Assembly: GCA_038250135.1 (NCBI GenBank)
Contig: JBBSCP010000071.1
Location: 1-15,750 of the forward strand
DNA length: 15,750 nucleotides
Reading direction: 5' to 3'
DNA from: Falsiroseomonas sp038250135
GTDB taxonomy: Bacteria; Pseudomonadota; Alphaproteobacteria; Acetobacterales; Acetobacteraceae
Numbering within the stretch: position 1 is the stretch's first letter; every line of letters begins with the position of its first letter. Below the pieces are notes generated by a model. It made no database searches and was not told the DNA's origin. It saw only the letters and a list, made by a program, of their open reading frames with translations. The translations under genes and the position numbers were made by a program. This document shows positions 1-7,185 of this stretch, in pieces.

Positions 1-666
1 CACGAAGATGTCCTCCACCTGCATGAACAGCCGCGCATCCCACAGCATCTTGCCGAGGCCGTCATTGCTCGCGACGAGCTCCGCCGCGACGATGGTGACG
101 AAGGCGTTGGCCATGGCGAGGCGCATGCCGGTCAGGATGTATGGCACGGTCGCCGGCAGGGCGACGAGCAGAAAGACCTGGAAGCGAGAGGCGCCGAGGC
201 ATTGGGCCGCGCGGATCTTGTCGCGCCCCACCGCACCAACGCCGGCCGCCGTGGCGATGATCACGACGAAGACAGTGGTATAGGCGATCAGGAAGATCTT
301 GCTTTCCTCGCCGATGCCGAACCAGATCACCGAGACGGTGATCATCGCAACGGCGGGGATGAAGCGGAAGAATTCCGTCCAGGGCTCCAGCAACAGCCGC
401 ACCGGCCTGAAGCTGCCGATGGCGAGGCCCACGGGAATACCGATCGCCGTGCCAAGAAAGAAGCCCTGCAGGATTCGCCGCATGGAGGCGACGATCTGCT
501 CCTGCAACAGATTTTCCTCGATCAGCACCCAGGCGCGTTCGAACACCGGCAGGGGCGAGGGAAACAGCACCGACTTCACCACGAACAGCGCCGCCAGGTG
601 CCAGATCAGGAACAGCAGCGCGAAGCCGATGATGTAGCCACCCACGGTGGCGAGGCGGCTATTCAT
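1..666 (-). CDS. ABC transporter permease, SsuC/TauC-type (3' end outside window)
   Basis: Inner-membrane subunit of an ABC importer of the nitrate/sulfonate/taurine (SsuC, BPD_transp_1) class. I translated it by hand from the ATG whose complement is at 664-666; 222 codons stay open to the left edge, so perhaps 30-40 residues are missing from a usual 250-260. The N-terminus (MNSRLATVGGYIIGFALLF) forms a first membrane segment. Near residues 150-175 is the cytoplasmic EAA loop (RAAQCLGASRFQVFLLVALP), where the permease docks on the ATPase, with the invariant Gly at about residue 158. A GGAG Shine-Dalgarno lies about 10 bases upstream, inside the ATPase gene. The start overlaps the ATPase stop by 8 bases (ATGAATAG), so the two are cotranscribed. 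The substrate cannot be read from the permease; the substrate-binding protein is probably beyond the edge. Confidence 0.9.
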   Translation of the reverse strand, partial: MNSRLATVGGYIIGFALLFLIWHLAALFVVKSVLFPSPLPVFERAWVLIEENLLQEQIVASMRRILQGFFLGTAIGIPVGLAIGSFRPVRLLLEPWTEFFRFIPAVAMITVSVIWFGIGEESKIFLIAYTTVFVVIIATAAGVGAVGRDKIRAAQCLGASRFQVFLLVALPATVPYILTGMRLAMANAFVTIVAAELVASNDGLGKMLWDARLFMQVEDIFV

Positions 667-1426
667 GAGGGTGAATCTCCTCATGGATCAGGGCATGGAC
701 GCGGCGAAAAGTCGCCATGAATCCGTCGGACGTCCGAACGCGCGGGAAAGGCAGGTCAACGGGTACGACGGCCTTCAATGTACCACCCGGACCGCGCTTC
801 ATCACGCCAACGCGCGTGGCCAGCGCGCAGGCCTCCTCGATGTCATGCGTAATGAACAGCACCGTCTTCCTGGTCTGCGTCCAGATCCGCGAAAGCTCCT
901 CCTGCAACACGGCGCGGGTCATCGCATCCAGCGCCCCGAAGGGCTCATCCATCAGCAGCACGCGCGGCTCGTTCGCCAATGCGCGCGCGATCTGGATGCG
1001 CTGCTTCATGCCGCCAGAAAGTTCCGAAGGATGCTTCGCGCCCTGCCCCGTCAAGCCGACCATTTGCAGGAAGCGGTCCGCCACGGCGCGCCGCTCGGCG
1101 CGGCCCTGTCCGCGCAGCCGCAGGCCGAAGGCGATGTTGTCGCGCGCCGTCAGCCAATCGTAAAGGCTGTCATGACCCTGGAAGACCACGCCGCGATCCG
1201 CACCGGGGCCGCGCACAGGCCTGCCTTCCAGCAGAATTCGTCCGGTGGTCGGCGACTCGAAGCCGGCGAGCATGTTGAGAACAGTGGTCTTGCCGCAGCC
1301 GGAGGTCCCGAGCAGGCAGAAGAATTCGCCTTCCGCGAGTTCCAGCGAGAAATCGCGAACGGCTTCCCACGCGCCCGTGCGACCGCGATAGGTCTTTCCC
1401 ACGCCCTCCAGGGCCACGAAGCCCAT
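659..1426 (-). CDS. ABC transporter ATP-binding protein, SsuB/TauB-type
   Basis: Nucleotide-binding subunit that energises the adjacent permease at the cytoplasmic face. The 255-residue protein has every catalytic motif: Walker A GTSGCGKTT at 40-48, Q-loop Gln83, signature LSGGMKQR at 136-143, Walker B VLLMDEP at 156-162 and the H-loop His194 in ITHD. Length and motif style match the nitrate/sulfonate/taurine/aliphatic-sulfonate group (SsuB, TauB, NrtD). The ATG at 1426 is supported by GGAGAGGA (complement of 1435-1442) 8 bases upstream. It ends in TAG, the only confident TAG stop in the window, which argues that TAG is a normal stop in this organism. It is first in a leftward operon and diverges from the catabolic operon, so its substrate may feed that pathway; that link is inference. 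Confidence 0.95.
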   Translation of the reverse strand: MGFVALEGVGKTYRGRTGAWEAVRDFSLELAEGEFFCLLGTSGCGKTTVLNMLAGFESPTTGRILLEGRPVRGPGADRGVVFQGHDSLYDWLTARDNIAFGLRLRGQGRAERRAVADRFLQMVGLTGQGAKHPSELSGGMKQRIQIARALANEPRVLLMDEPFGALDAMTRAVLQEELSRIWTQTRKTVLFITHDIEEACALATRVGVMKRGPGGTLKAVVPVDLPFPRVRTSDGFMATFRRVHALIHEEIHPHE

Positions 1427-1545
1427 TACGCTCGTCCTCTCCGGTTGTCCGGACGTTTACGGGCAGGCCGCGGTGGCGGCAACCCGGCTTCACGCAGATC
1501 GGGGCCAGGACTAGAAGCCCTCTGCGCCAGGGGAGGCAAATTCAC
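1427..1545. promoter_or_regulatory. Divergent intergenic region between ABC importer and catabolic operon
   Basis: These 119 bp separate two outward-facing operons and must hold both promoters unless transcripts start further away. I see Shine-Dalgarno sequences for both flanking genes, an 8-bp palindrome GTCCGGAC at 1447-1454 and an overlapping CCGG-N4-CCGG repeat at 1441-1452. These could be part of an operator but are short and GC-rich enough to arise by chance. No convincing -35/-10 pair was recognised. Confidence 0.4.
1531..1536 (+). promoter_or_regulatory. Shine-Dalgarno for the short-chain dehydrogenase
   Basis: GGGAGG lies 9 bases before the ATG at 1546 and 12 before a second ATG at 1549, favouring the first of the two tandem start codons. 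Confidence 0.7.
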
Positions 1546-2457
1546 ATGATGCTCGCAGGCAAGGTCGCCATCGTCACCGGCGCGGGTGGCGGCATCGGGC
1601 GCGAGATCGCGCTGGCGATGGCCCTCGCGGGTGCGAGGGTGGTGGTGAACGACATCGGCGCGAGCCTGACCGGCGAGGGGCCGACCAGCGCCTCGCCTGG
1701 CGAGCAGACCGTCGCCATCATCCACCAGCGCGGCAGTGAGGCTTGCGCGAATACCGACAGCGTCGCGGGTTGGGACAGCGCGCAGCGCATCGTGGCGCAG
1801 GCGCTCGATGCCTTCGGGCGTATCGACATCGTGGTCAACAATGCGGGCATCCTGCGAGATCAGATCTTCCACAAGATGTCGCCGGAGGAATGGCTGAGCG
1901 TCATCGGCGTTCACCTGAACGGGTCCTTCTTCGTCTCGCGTGCGGCGGCCGAACACTTCCGCAGGCAGGGCAGCGGCGCCTATGTGCACATGACTTCGAC
2001 CTCGGGGCTCATCGGCAATTTCGGGCAGGCGAATTATTCGTCGGCGAAGCTCGGCGTGGCGGCCTTGTCGAAATCCATCGCGCTCGACATGCAACGCTTC
2101 GGCGTACGCTCCAACTGCATCGCCCCCTTCGCCTGGAGCCGGATGACGAGTTCCATCCCCTCGAATACCGAAGTGGAGAAAGCGCGCGTCGCACGCTTGC
2201 AGCAGATGACCCCGGACAAGAACGCGCCGCTCGCCGTCTTCCTCGCCAGCGACGCCGCGCACGATGTCACCGGCCAGATTTTCGCGGCACGGCACAATGA
2301 GTTGTTCCTGTTCAGCCAGCCGCGGCCGATCCGCAGCACTCATCGCGGTGAGGGCTGGACGCCGGAGACGATCGCCGAGACGGCGCTGCCCGCGCTGCGG
2401 TCGCATTTCCTGCCGCTGGAACTCAGCGGCGACGTGTTTTCCTGGGATCCAGTCTGA
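1546..2457 (+). CDS. Short-chain dehydrogenase/reductase, MFE-2 (3-hydroxyacyl-CoA dehydrogenase)-like
   Basis: NAD(P)-dependent oxidoreductase of the classical SDR family, 303 residues. The Rossmann motif TGAGGGIG is at 11-18, Asp36 follows beta-2 (favouring NAD), NNAG is at 98-101, and the catalytic tetrad is complete: Asn125, Ser151, Tyr164, Lys168. The stretch around VVNDIGA and the later ANTDSV resemble the dehydrogenase part of peroxisomal multifunctional enzyme 2 (HSD17B4), so a hydroxyacyl-CoA substrate is likely. A C-terminal tail of about 50 residues extends beyond the usual 250-residue SDR fold, also as in that group. It leads the rightward operon, and its stop overlaps the next ATG by one base (TGATG). 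The acyl-CoA dehydrogenase and CoA ligase downstream support a role in acyl-CoA oxidation. The exact substrate is unknown, and a FabG-like reductase role is the alternative. Confidence 0.88.
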   Translation: MMLAGKVAIVTGAGGGIGREIALAMALAGARVVVNDIGASLTGEGPTSASPGEQTVAIIHQRGSEACANTDSVAGWDSAQRIVAQALDAFGRIDIVVNNAGILRDQIFHKMSPEEWLSVIGVHLNGSFFVSRAAAEHFRRQGSGAYVHMTSTSGLIGNFGQANYSSAKLGVAALSKSIALDMQRFGVRSNCIAPFAWSRMTSSIPSNTEVEKARVARLQQMTPDKNAPLAVFLASDAAHDVTGQIFAARHNELFLFSQPRPIRSTHRGEGWTPETIAETALPALRSHFLPLELSGDVFSWDPV

Positions 2458-3608
2458 TGCATTTCCGCCTGTCCGAGGAACAAACCGCCTTCCAGGATTC
2501 CGTCCGCCGCTTTGCGGAGACGCATCTGGCGAAGGATGCGTTGCTGCGCGCGCATGACGAGCGCTTCCCCTGGGATGTCGCGAAGCTGATGGCGCAAAAC
2601 GGGTTGTTCGGCATCATGCTGCCCGAAGCCGATGGCGGCCAGGGCGGCACGCTGTTCGATGCTGTGCTGGCCATGGAACAGATCGCGCTGGTGTGTCCGC
2701 GCAGCGCGGACGTGCTGCAGGCCGGCAATTTCGGCGCCTTCCGAACCTTCGCCGAATACGCCTCGCCCGAGCAGAAGCAGCGCTTCTTCGCACCACTCCT
2801 CCGCGGCGAGACCATCGCCGCCGTCGGCATGACCGAGCCCGATGCCGGCAGCGCGCTGACCGACCTCAAGACGGCGTGCACCAAGGATGGAAACGGCCAT
2901 CGCCTGAATGGCGGCAAGGTGTTCACCTCCAACACCGAGGATGCCGGCGTCTTCGTGGTGTATTGCCGATTCGCCCCAGGCGTGAACGGCATCGGCAGCG
3001 TCATCGTCGAGCGTGGCATGGAAGGCTTTAGGCTCGGCCAGCCATCGCGCTATATGAATGGCGAGACGTGGTGCGCACTTTATTTCGACAACGTCTTCAT
3101 CCCCGCCGAGAATGTGCTGCTCGGCGAGGGCGGTTTCCGTAAGCAGATCGCCGGCTTCAATGTCGAGCGCGCAGGCAACACCACACGCGCCCTCGCGCTT
3201 GGCGAATACTGCTTCCGCCAGGCGAAGGCGCATGCCGAGAGCCGCAGGCAGTTCGGCCGCGCCTTGATGGAGTTCCAGGGCCTGCAATGGAAGTTCGCCG
3301 AAATGCGCGTGGCGCTCGACAGCGCGCAATTGCTGCTCTACCGCGCCGCGGTGAATGCCGGCGATGGCCTGCCGGATGCGCAGGACGTCGCGATGGCGAA
3401 ATACGCCTGCAACCAGGCGGGCTGGATGGCGGCGAATGAATCGATGCAGATCATGGGCGGCACGGGCTACAGCCAGGATCTCCTGATCGAGTATTGTGTG
3501 CGCAAGACGCGCGGCTGGATGATCGCCGGCGGGTCGCTGGAGATCATGAAGAACCGCATCGCCGAGGGTGTCTTCGGCCGCAGCTTCGCGCAGCGCGCCC
3601 CGAAGTGA
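2457..3608 (+). CDS. Acyl-CoA dehydrogenase family protein
   Basis: FAD-dependent enzyme that would oxidise an acyl-CoA to the 2-enoyl-CoA, passing electrons to ETF. The 383 residues show the usual three-domain order: N-terminal helices (1-120), a beta domain with the flavin-binding segment GMTEPDAGSALTDLKT at 124-139, and a C-terminal helical domain containing RRQFGRAL (263-270) and QIMGGTGYSQDL (331-342). The standard catalytic Glu (xYEGT) is absent: the matching segment is IAGGSLEI with Gly at 358. Instead Glu237 in NVER lies where isovaleryl-CoA and long-chain dehydrogenases carry their base on helix G. That alignment is from memory. The start overlaps the SDR stop by one base and the end overlaps the ligase start by four (GTGA). 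A branched, cyclic or otherwise bulky acyl-CoA is possible but not shown. Confidence 0.92.
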   Translation: MHFRLSEEQTAFQDSVRRFAETHLAKDALLRAHDERFPWDVAKLMAQNGLFGIMLPEADGGQGGTLFDAVLAMEQIALVCPRSADVLQAGNFGAFRTFAEYASPEQKQRFFAPLLRGETIAAVGMTEPDAGSALTDLKTACTKDGNGHRLNGGKVFTSNTEDAGVFVVYCRFAPGVNGIGSVIVERGMEGFRLGQPSRYMNGETWCALYFDNVFIPAENVLLGEGGFRKQIAGFNVERAGNTTRALALGEYCFRQAKAHAESRRQFGRALMEFQGLQWKFAEMRVALDSAQLLLYRAAVNAGDGLPDAQDVAMAKYACNQAGWMAANESMQIMGGTGYSQDLLIEYCVRKTRGWMIAGGSLEIMKNRIAEGVFGRSFAQRAPK

Positions 3609-5680
3609 CGAACCTCTCGCAGGCGCTGCTCAACCCGCGCCGCATTGCTCTGATCGGTGCTTCCGCCGACCAAGCGCGCCTGACCGCGCGGCCACAGCGC
3701 TACCTGCGCCGGCACGGCTATACTGGCGCGTTGTTCGCGGTCAATCCGCGCAGCCCCACCCTGCTCGGCCAGCCCGCCTTCGCCACACTCGACGCCATCC
3801 CGGGCGAGATCGATTTCGCCTATATCCTGCTCGGCACTGAGGCGGTCGAGGCGCAGGTGGCGGCATGCGCGGCGCGGCGAATCCCTGTCGCGTGCATCCT
3901 CGCCGATGGCTTCGCCGAGGCGGGCCCCGAGGGCCAGGCCTTGCAGGCGCGCGTGGTGGCTGTGGCGCGCGCGGGGGGCGTGCGACTGCTCGGGCCGAAC
4001 TCGATGGGCGTGGTCAATCTTCGCGCCCGCACCGCACTCACCACCAACGCAGCGCTGGAGGCGGAGAGCCTCGTCGCCGGGCGCGTCGCCCTCGTGTCGC
4101 AATCGGGCTCCATGATGGGCGCGCTGCTGTCGCGCGGTGCGGCGCGCGGGCTTGGCTTCTCGCATCTCATCGGCACGGGCAACGAGGCCGACCTCACCGC
4201 CGGCGAGATCGCCTCGATGTTGCTCGACGACGCGGATGTCGATGTCATCTGCCTGTTCCTTGAGGCGCTGCGTGCGCCCGAACACCTCGCCGCCGCGGCA
4301 CGCAAGGCGCATGCCTTGGGCAAGCCGATCATCGCCCTGAAGCTCGGCCGCAGCCCCTTCGGCGCGGAGCTCGCGACCAGCCATACCGGCGCCCTGGCCG
4401 GCAGCGACGCCGCCGCTGCAGCCTTCTTCCGCGCGCATGGCATTTTACGAGTAACGATGCTCGAAGCATTGCTGGAGTTACCGGCGCTCGTCGCGGGGCA
4501 ACGCCCTCCGCCGCGCGCTCATCGTGCGGTCGGCGTGATGACGACGACGGGCGGCGGTGGTGCGCTCGCCGTCGATGCGCTCGGTGTGCTCGGCATCGAG
4601 GCGCGCAAGCCCGATGCCAGCGCCGCGGCGTTGCTCGATGCGGAAAAGCTGCCGCATCACGGGCGTCTGCTCGACATGACGCTCGCTGGCACGCGGCCGG
4701 ATCGCGTGATTGCAGGGCTCGCCGGGCTGCGCGCGGCGCACGATACGGACCTCGTGCTCGCGGTCGTGGGCAGTTCCGCGCAGTTTCGGCCGAAGGATGC
4801 GGTGGGCGGCATCATCGAGGGCGCGAAGATCACCGGCAAACCCGTCGCCGTCTTTCTCGCACCGGAGGCCGAGGCCTCGCTGCGGTTGCTAGCCGAGGCT
4901 GGCATCGCTGCCTTTCGGACGCCCGAAAGTGCCGCGGATGCGATCCGCGCCTTCTGCGACTGGCGCGCGCCGATGCAGGCGCCGCCAGCCGAAACACCGA
5001 ACATCACGGTGCCGGAAGCGCCCGACGAGGCCGCAGCGCGCGCGCTGTTCGCCCACCTTGGCCTGCCCTCCGACGCTGTCGTGATGCGCCATGATGCCCC
5101 ACCGGGCCTGCGCTATCCTGTCGCGCTGAAAATCCTCTCGCCCGACCTGCCGCACAAGACCGACGTGGGTGGTGTCACGCTGCACATCGCCGATGCCGAG
5201 ACGCTCACGCATGAGGCCGCAGCGATGCGCGCGCGCGTCGCGGCCGCAGCACCGGAGGCCCGCCTCACGGGCTGGCTCGTGCAGCCGATGGCACGGGGGC
5301 TGGCCGAGGCGATCCTTGGCTTCCGGCGCGACCCGGAGGTAGGCCCAGTGGTGCTGCTCGGCGCCGGCGGCGTGCTGGCGGAGTTGCACCGCGACATCAC
5401 GTTGCGGCTCGCCCCGGTCGATCTCGCCACGGCGCGGGAGATGATCGGCGAGGTGCTTGGCCTGAAGCCGCTGACCGGCTGGCGCAACCTGCCGCTTGGC
5501 GACCTGGAAGCGCTCGCGCTGGCTGTCGTGGCCGTCTCACGCCTCGCGGCGTTGGAGGGCATCGCCGAGGCTGAGATCAACCCGCTGATCATCGGCCGCG
5601 CCGGCGAAGGCGTGACGGTGGCCGATGCCTGGGTGGTGTGCAGGGCGGCTTTCCCCGGCCCCGCCACAGTGGCAGTCTGA
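3605..5680 (+). CDS. NDP-forming acyl-CoA synthetase (acetate-CoA ligase family, fused alpha-beta)
   Basis: Predicted to activate a carboxylic acid to its CoA thioester with ATP (ADP-forming) through a phosphohistidine. I start it at GTG 3605, which overlaps the previous stop as GTGA, although the frame is open upstream; this gives 691 residues, close to the family's usual length. Order: CoA-binding Rossmann domain (IALIGAS near residue 15, LLGPNSMG at 128-135), succinyl-CoA-ligase-like domain with the phosphorylatable His260 in SHTGALAGSD, a second ligase domain, then a C-terminal ATP-grasp part with VALKILSPDLPHKTDVGGV, a glycine-rich VLLGAGGVLAEL and EINPLI at 657-662. It follows an SDR and an acyl-CoA dehydrogenase, so it probably supplies their CoA substrate. 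Fused proteins of this type also act on aromatic and other non-acetate acids. Substrate unknown. Confidence 0.9.
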   Translation: MTNLSQALLNPRRIALIGASADQARLTARPQRYLRRHGYTGALFAVNPRSPTLLGQPAFATLDAIPGEIDFAYILLGTEAVEAQVAACAARRIPVACILADGFAEAGPEGQALQARVVAVARAGGVRLLGPNSMGVVNLRARTALTTNAALEAESLVAGRVALVSQSGSMMGALLSRGAARGLGFSHLIGTGNEADLTAGEIASMLLDDADVDVICLFLEALRAPEHLAAAARKAHALGKPIIALKLGRSPFGAELATSHTGALAGSDAAAAAFFRAHGILRVTMLEALLELPALVAGQRPPPRAHRAVGVMTTTGGGGALAVDALGVLGIEARKPDASAAALLDAEKLPHHGRLLDMTLAGTRPDRVIAGLAGLRAAHDTDLVLAVVGSSAQFRPKDAVGGIIEGAKITGKPVAVFLAPEAEASLRLLAEAGIAAFRTPESAADAIRAFCDWRAPMQAPPAETPNITVPEAPDEAAARALFAHLGLPSDAVVMRHDAPPGLRYPVALKILSPDLPHKTDVGGVTLHIADAETLTHEAAAMRARVAAAAPEARLTGWLVQPMARGLAEAILGFRRDPEVGPVVLLGAGGVLAELHRDITLRLAPVDLATAREMIGEVLGLKPLTGWRNLPLGDLEALALAVVAVSRLAALEGIAEAEINPLIIGRAGEGVTVADAWVVCRAAFPGPATVAV

Positions 5681-5685
5681 CCCCC

Positions 5686-6495
5686 ATGGACGCCGAACAT
5701 CTGATCCGCGCGCGCTATGGCTCCCTGCCCTTCGCGCCACCCGAGATTCCCCCAGCATTGGCCGCGTTGCTCGGCCGCAGCGTGACGCGGCGCTACAGCG
5801 GCGATCCCGTGCCCGATCCGCTGCTCGATACCGTGCTGGCCGGCGCGCAATCGGCGCCGGCCAAGTCGGATCTGCAGCAGTATTCCATCCTGGTCACGCG
5901 CAACGCCGACAAGCTCGCGGCGATCGCGGATGCCATCGGCACCATGCCCTGGATCAAGGACGCGCCGGTGTTGCTGCTGTTCTGCGGCGATATCCGCCGC
6001 GGCCGGCAGATCTGCGCGCTGCACGGCCGCGCGCATGCCAATGACAGCATCGACACCTTCCTCAACGCCAGCACCGATGCCGCGCTCGCGATGGGCTTTG
6101 GCATCATGGCCGCGGAGGCCGTGGGGCTCGGCACCTGTCCGATTTCCTATGTGCGCAACAATCTCGACCTGATCACACAACTCTTCGACCTGCCCGACGG
6201 CGTGTTTCCCGTCGCGGGTCTGACGCTCGGCTGGCCCGCTGCGCGCAACGCGACCTCGCCGCGCTTGCCGCCCTCGGTGGTGGTGCATCGCGAGCGCTAC
6301 GATGACAGCGGCCTCGCCGCCGCGCTGCCCGCCTATGATGCGCTCCGCCCGCCCGGCAAGCCGCGCTATCCGGAGGTGCATGGACCAAAGCCCGAAGGCT
6401 GCCTCTGGAGCGAGAACAGCGCGCGCCAGCTCGCCGTACCGGAACGCGCGAATTTTCGCGCCTGGCTGGCGTCCCGGGGGATCAATCTTGGCTGA
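5686..6495 (+). CDS. Nitroreductase family protein (NfsA/NADPH-FMN type)
   Basis: FMN-dependent NAD(P)H oxidoreductase, 269 residues from the ATG at 5686, five bases after the ligase stop. The open frame reaches back to 5638 but would overlap the ligase without need. Recognisable features are RSVTRRYSGDPVP (31-43), the phosphate-binding start of the nitroreductase fold; SDLQQYSILV (61-70), matching the quinone/FMN strand region; AAEAVGLGTCPIS (142-154); and VAGLTLGWPA (176-185). Length and the C-terminal excursion fit NfsA-like oxygen-insensitive nitroreductases, but the family also includes reductases of enoates, quinones and halogenated aromatics. No strong Shine-Dalgarno precedes it, so translation is probably coupled. 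In this operon it may prepare or detoxify the imported substrate; that is inference. Confidence 0.85.
   Translation: MDAEHLIRARYGSLPFAPPEIPPALAALLGRSVTRRYSGDPVPDPLLDTVLAGAQSAPAKSDLQQYSILVTRNADKLAAIADAIGTMPWIKDAPVLLLFCGDIRRGRQICALHGRAHANDSIDTFLNASTDAALAMGFGIMAAEAVGLGTCPISYVRNNLDLITQLFDLPDGVFPVAGLTLGWPAARNATSPRLPPSVVVHRERYDDSGLAAALPAYDALRPPGKPRYPEVHGPKPEGCLWSENSARQLAVPERANFRAWLASRGINLG
6476..6481 (+). promoter_or_regulatory. Shine-Dalgarno deciding the TTG start of the NUDIX gene
   Basis: GGGGGA lies 6 bases before TTG 6488. The frame is open further upstream but there encodes only residues read out of phase with the nitroreductase gene, so this site sets the likely start. Confidence 0.55.
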
Positions 6496-7168
6496 GCCCG
6501 TCTTCGACAACCCCGGCGACCTCGACCGCGTTCCGGCCAAGCCGACGCGCAAGCTCACGGTGAAGCCGCGCCACGCGGCAAGCCTCATCGTCTGGCGCCA
6601 GGGCACCAGCGAGCCCGAGATCCTGATGGGCATGCGCCACGCCAAGCACAAATTCATGCCGAGCGTGCTGGTGTTCCCCGGCGGGCGCGTCGATCGCGCC
6701 GATCACGGCGTGAAGGTACTCTCCGAACTGCGCGAGGAAACGCGCGAAATGCTCGCGCATCGCGCGCCACCCTCGCTTGCGCGGGCGCTCGGCGTGGCCG
6801 CCATCCGCGAGCTGTATGAGGAAACCGGGCTGCTGCTGGGCGAGCGCAAGGGGACGCGGCTGTTTACCGATCTCGCCGCGCTGGCGTATCTCTGCCGCGC
6901 CGTCACGCCGACTTCGCGCGCCATGCGTTTCGATGCGCGCTTCCTGATCGCGTCCGCCGCCGCCGTAAGCGGCGAGATCGCGGGATCGGGCGAACTCGAA
7001 GGGCTGAGTTGGATCCCGCTCTCGGAGACGCGGGCGCAAAAACTTGCCGACATCACGCGCATGATCCTCGACGAGTTCACCGATTGGCTGGCGACGCCGC
7101 CCGAGGCGCGGCATCTGCGCCCGCGCATTGTCTATCGCGGCAACGACAACCGCATGAGCGACGCCTGA
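6488..7168 (+). CDS. NUDIX hydrolase with split Nudix box (NUDT19/CoA-diphosphatase-like)
   Basis: Predicted Mg-dependent pyrophosphohydrolase of a nucleoside-diphosphate-X compound. From TTG 6488 it has 226 residues; the open frame begins at 6302, but those 62 codons lie inside the nitroreductase gene and are unlikely to be translated. FPGG is at 63-66 and the catalytic helix RELYEETG at 107-114, so about 40 residues separate two parts normally about 13 apart, and the Glu usually found in the first half is Arg. From memory, such a long insert is characteristic of NUDT19-type enzymes, which cleave CoA and acyl-CoA; that would suit the CoA-based operon. The conserved N-terminal (KPRHAASLIVWR) and LSWIPLSE segments also fit. 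It overlaps the nitroreductase stop by 8 bases (TTGGCTGA) and is last in the operon. Activity and substrate are untested. Confidence 0.8.
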   Translation: MAEPVFDNPGDLDRVPAKPTRKLTVKPRHAASLIVWRQGTSEPEILMGMRHAKHKFMPSVLVFPGGRVDRADHGVKVLSELREETREMLAHRAPPSLARALGVAAIRELYEETGLLLGERKGTRLFTDLAALAYLCRAVTPTSRAMRFDARFLIASAAAVSGEIAGSGELEGLSWIPLSETRAQKLADITRMILDEFTDWLATPPEARHLRPRIVYRGNDNRMSDA

Positions 7169-7185
7169 CGCAGCAAAGGGCCGGG

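Noticed and set aside
3494..3604. Upstream extension of the CoA ligase frame by 37 codons.
   Set aside because: It lies wholly inside the acyl-CoA dehydrogenase gene and adds residues unlike the family N-terminus; GTG 3605 gives the natural GTGA coupling.
5113..6657. Minus-strand frame of 514 codons opposite the CoA ligase, nitroreductase and NUDIX genes.
   Set aside because: It crosses three well-supported plus-strand genes and shows no family motif; it is an antisense shadow.
7169..7185. Possible bidirectional terminator between the convergent NUDIX and MBL-fold genes.
   Set aside because: Only 17 bases with no inverted repeat or T run.
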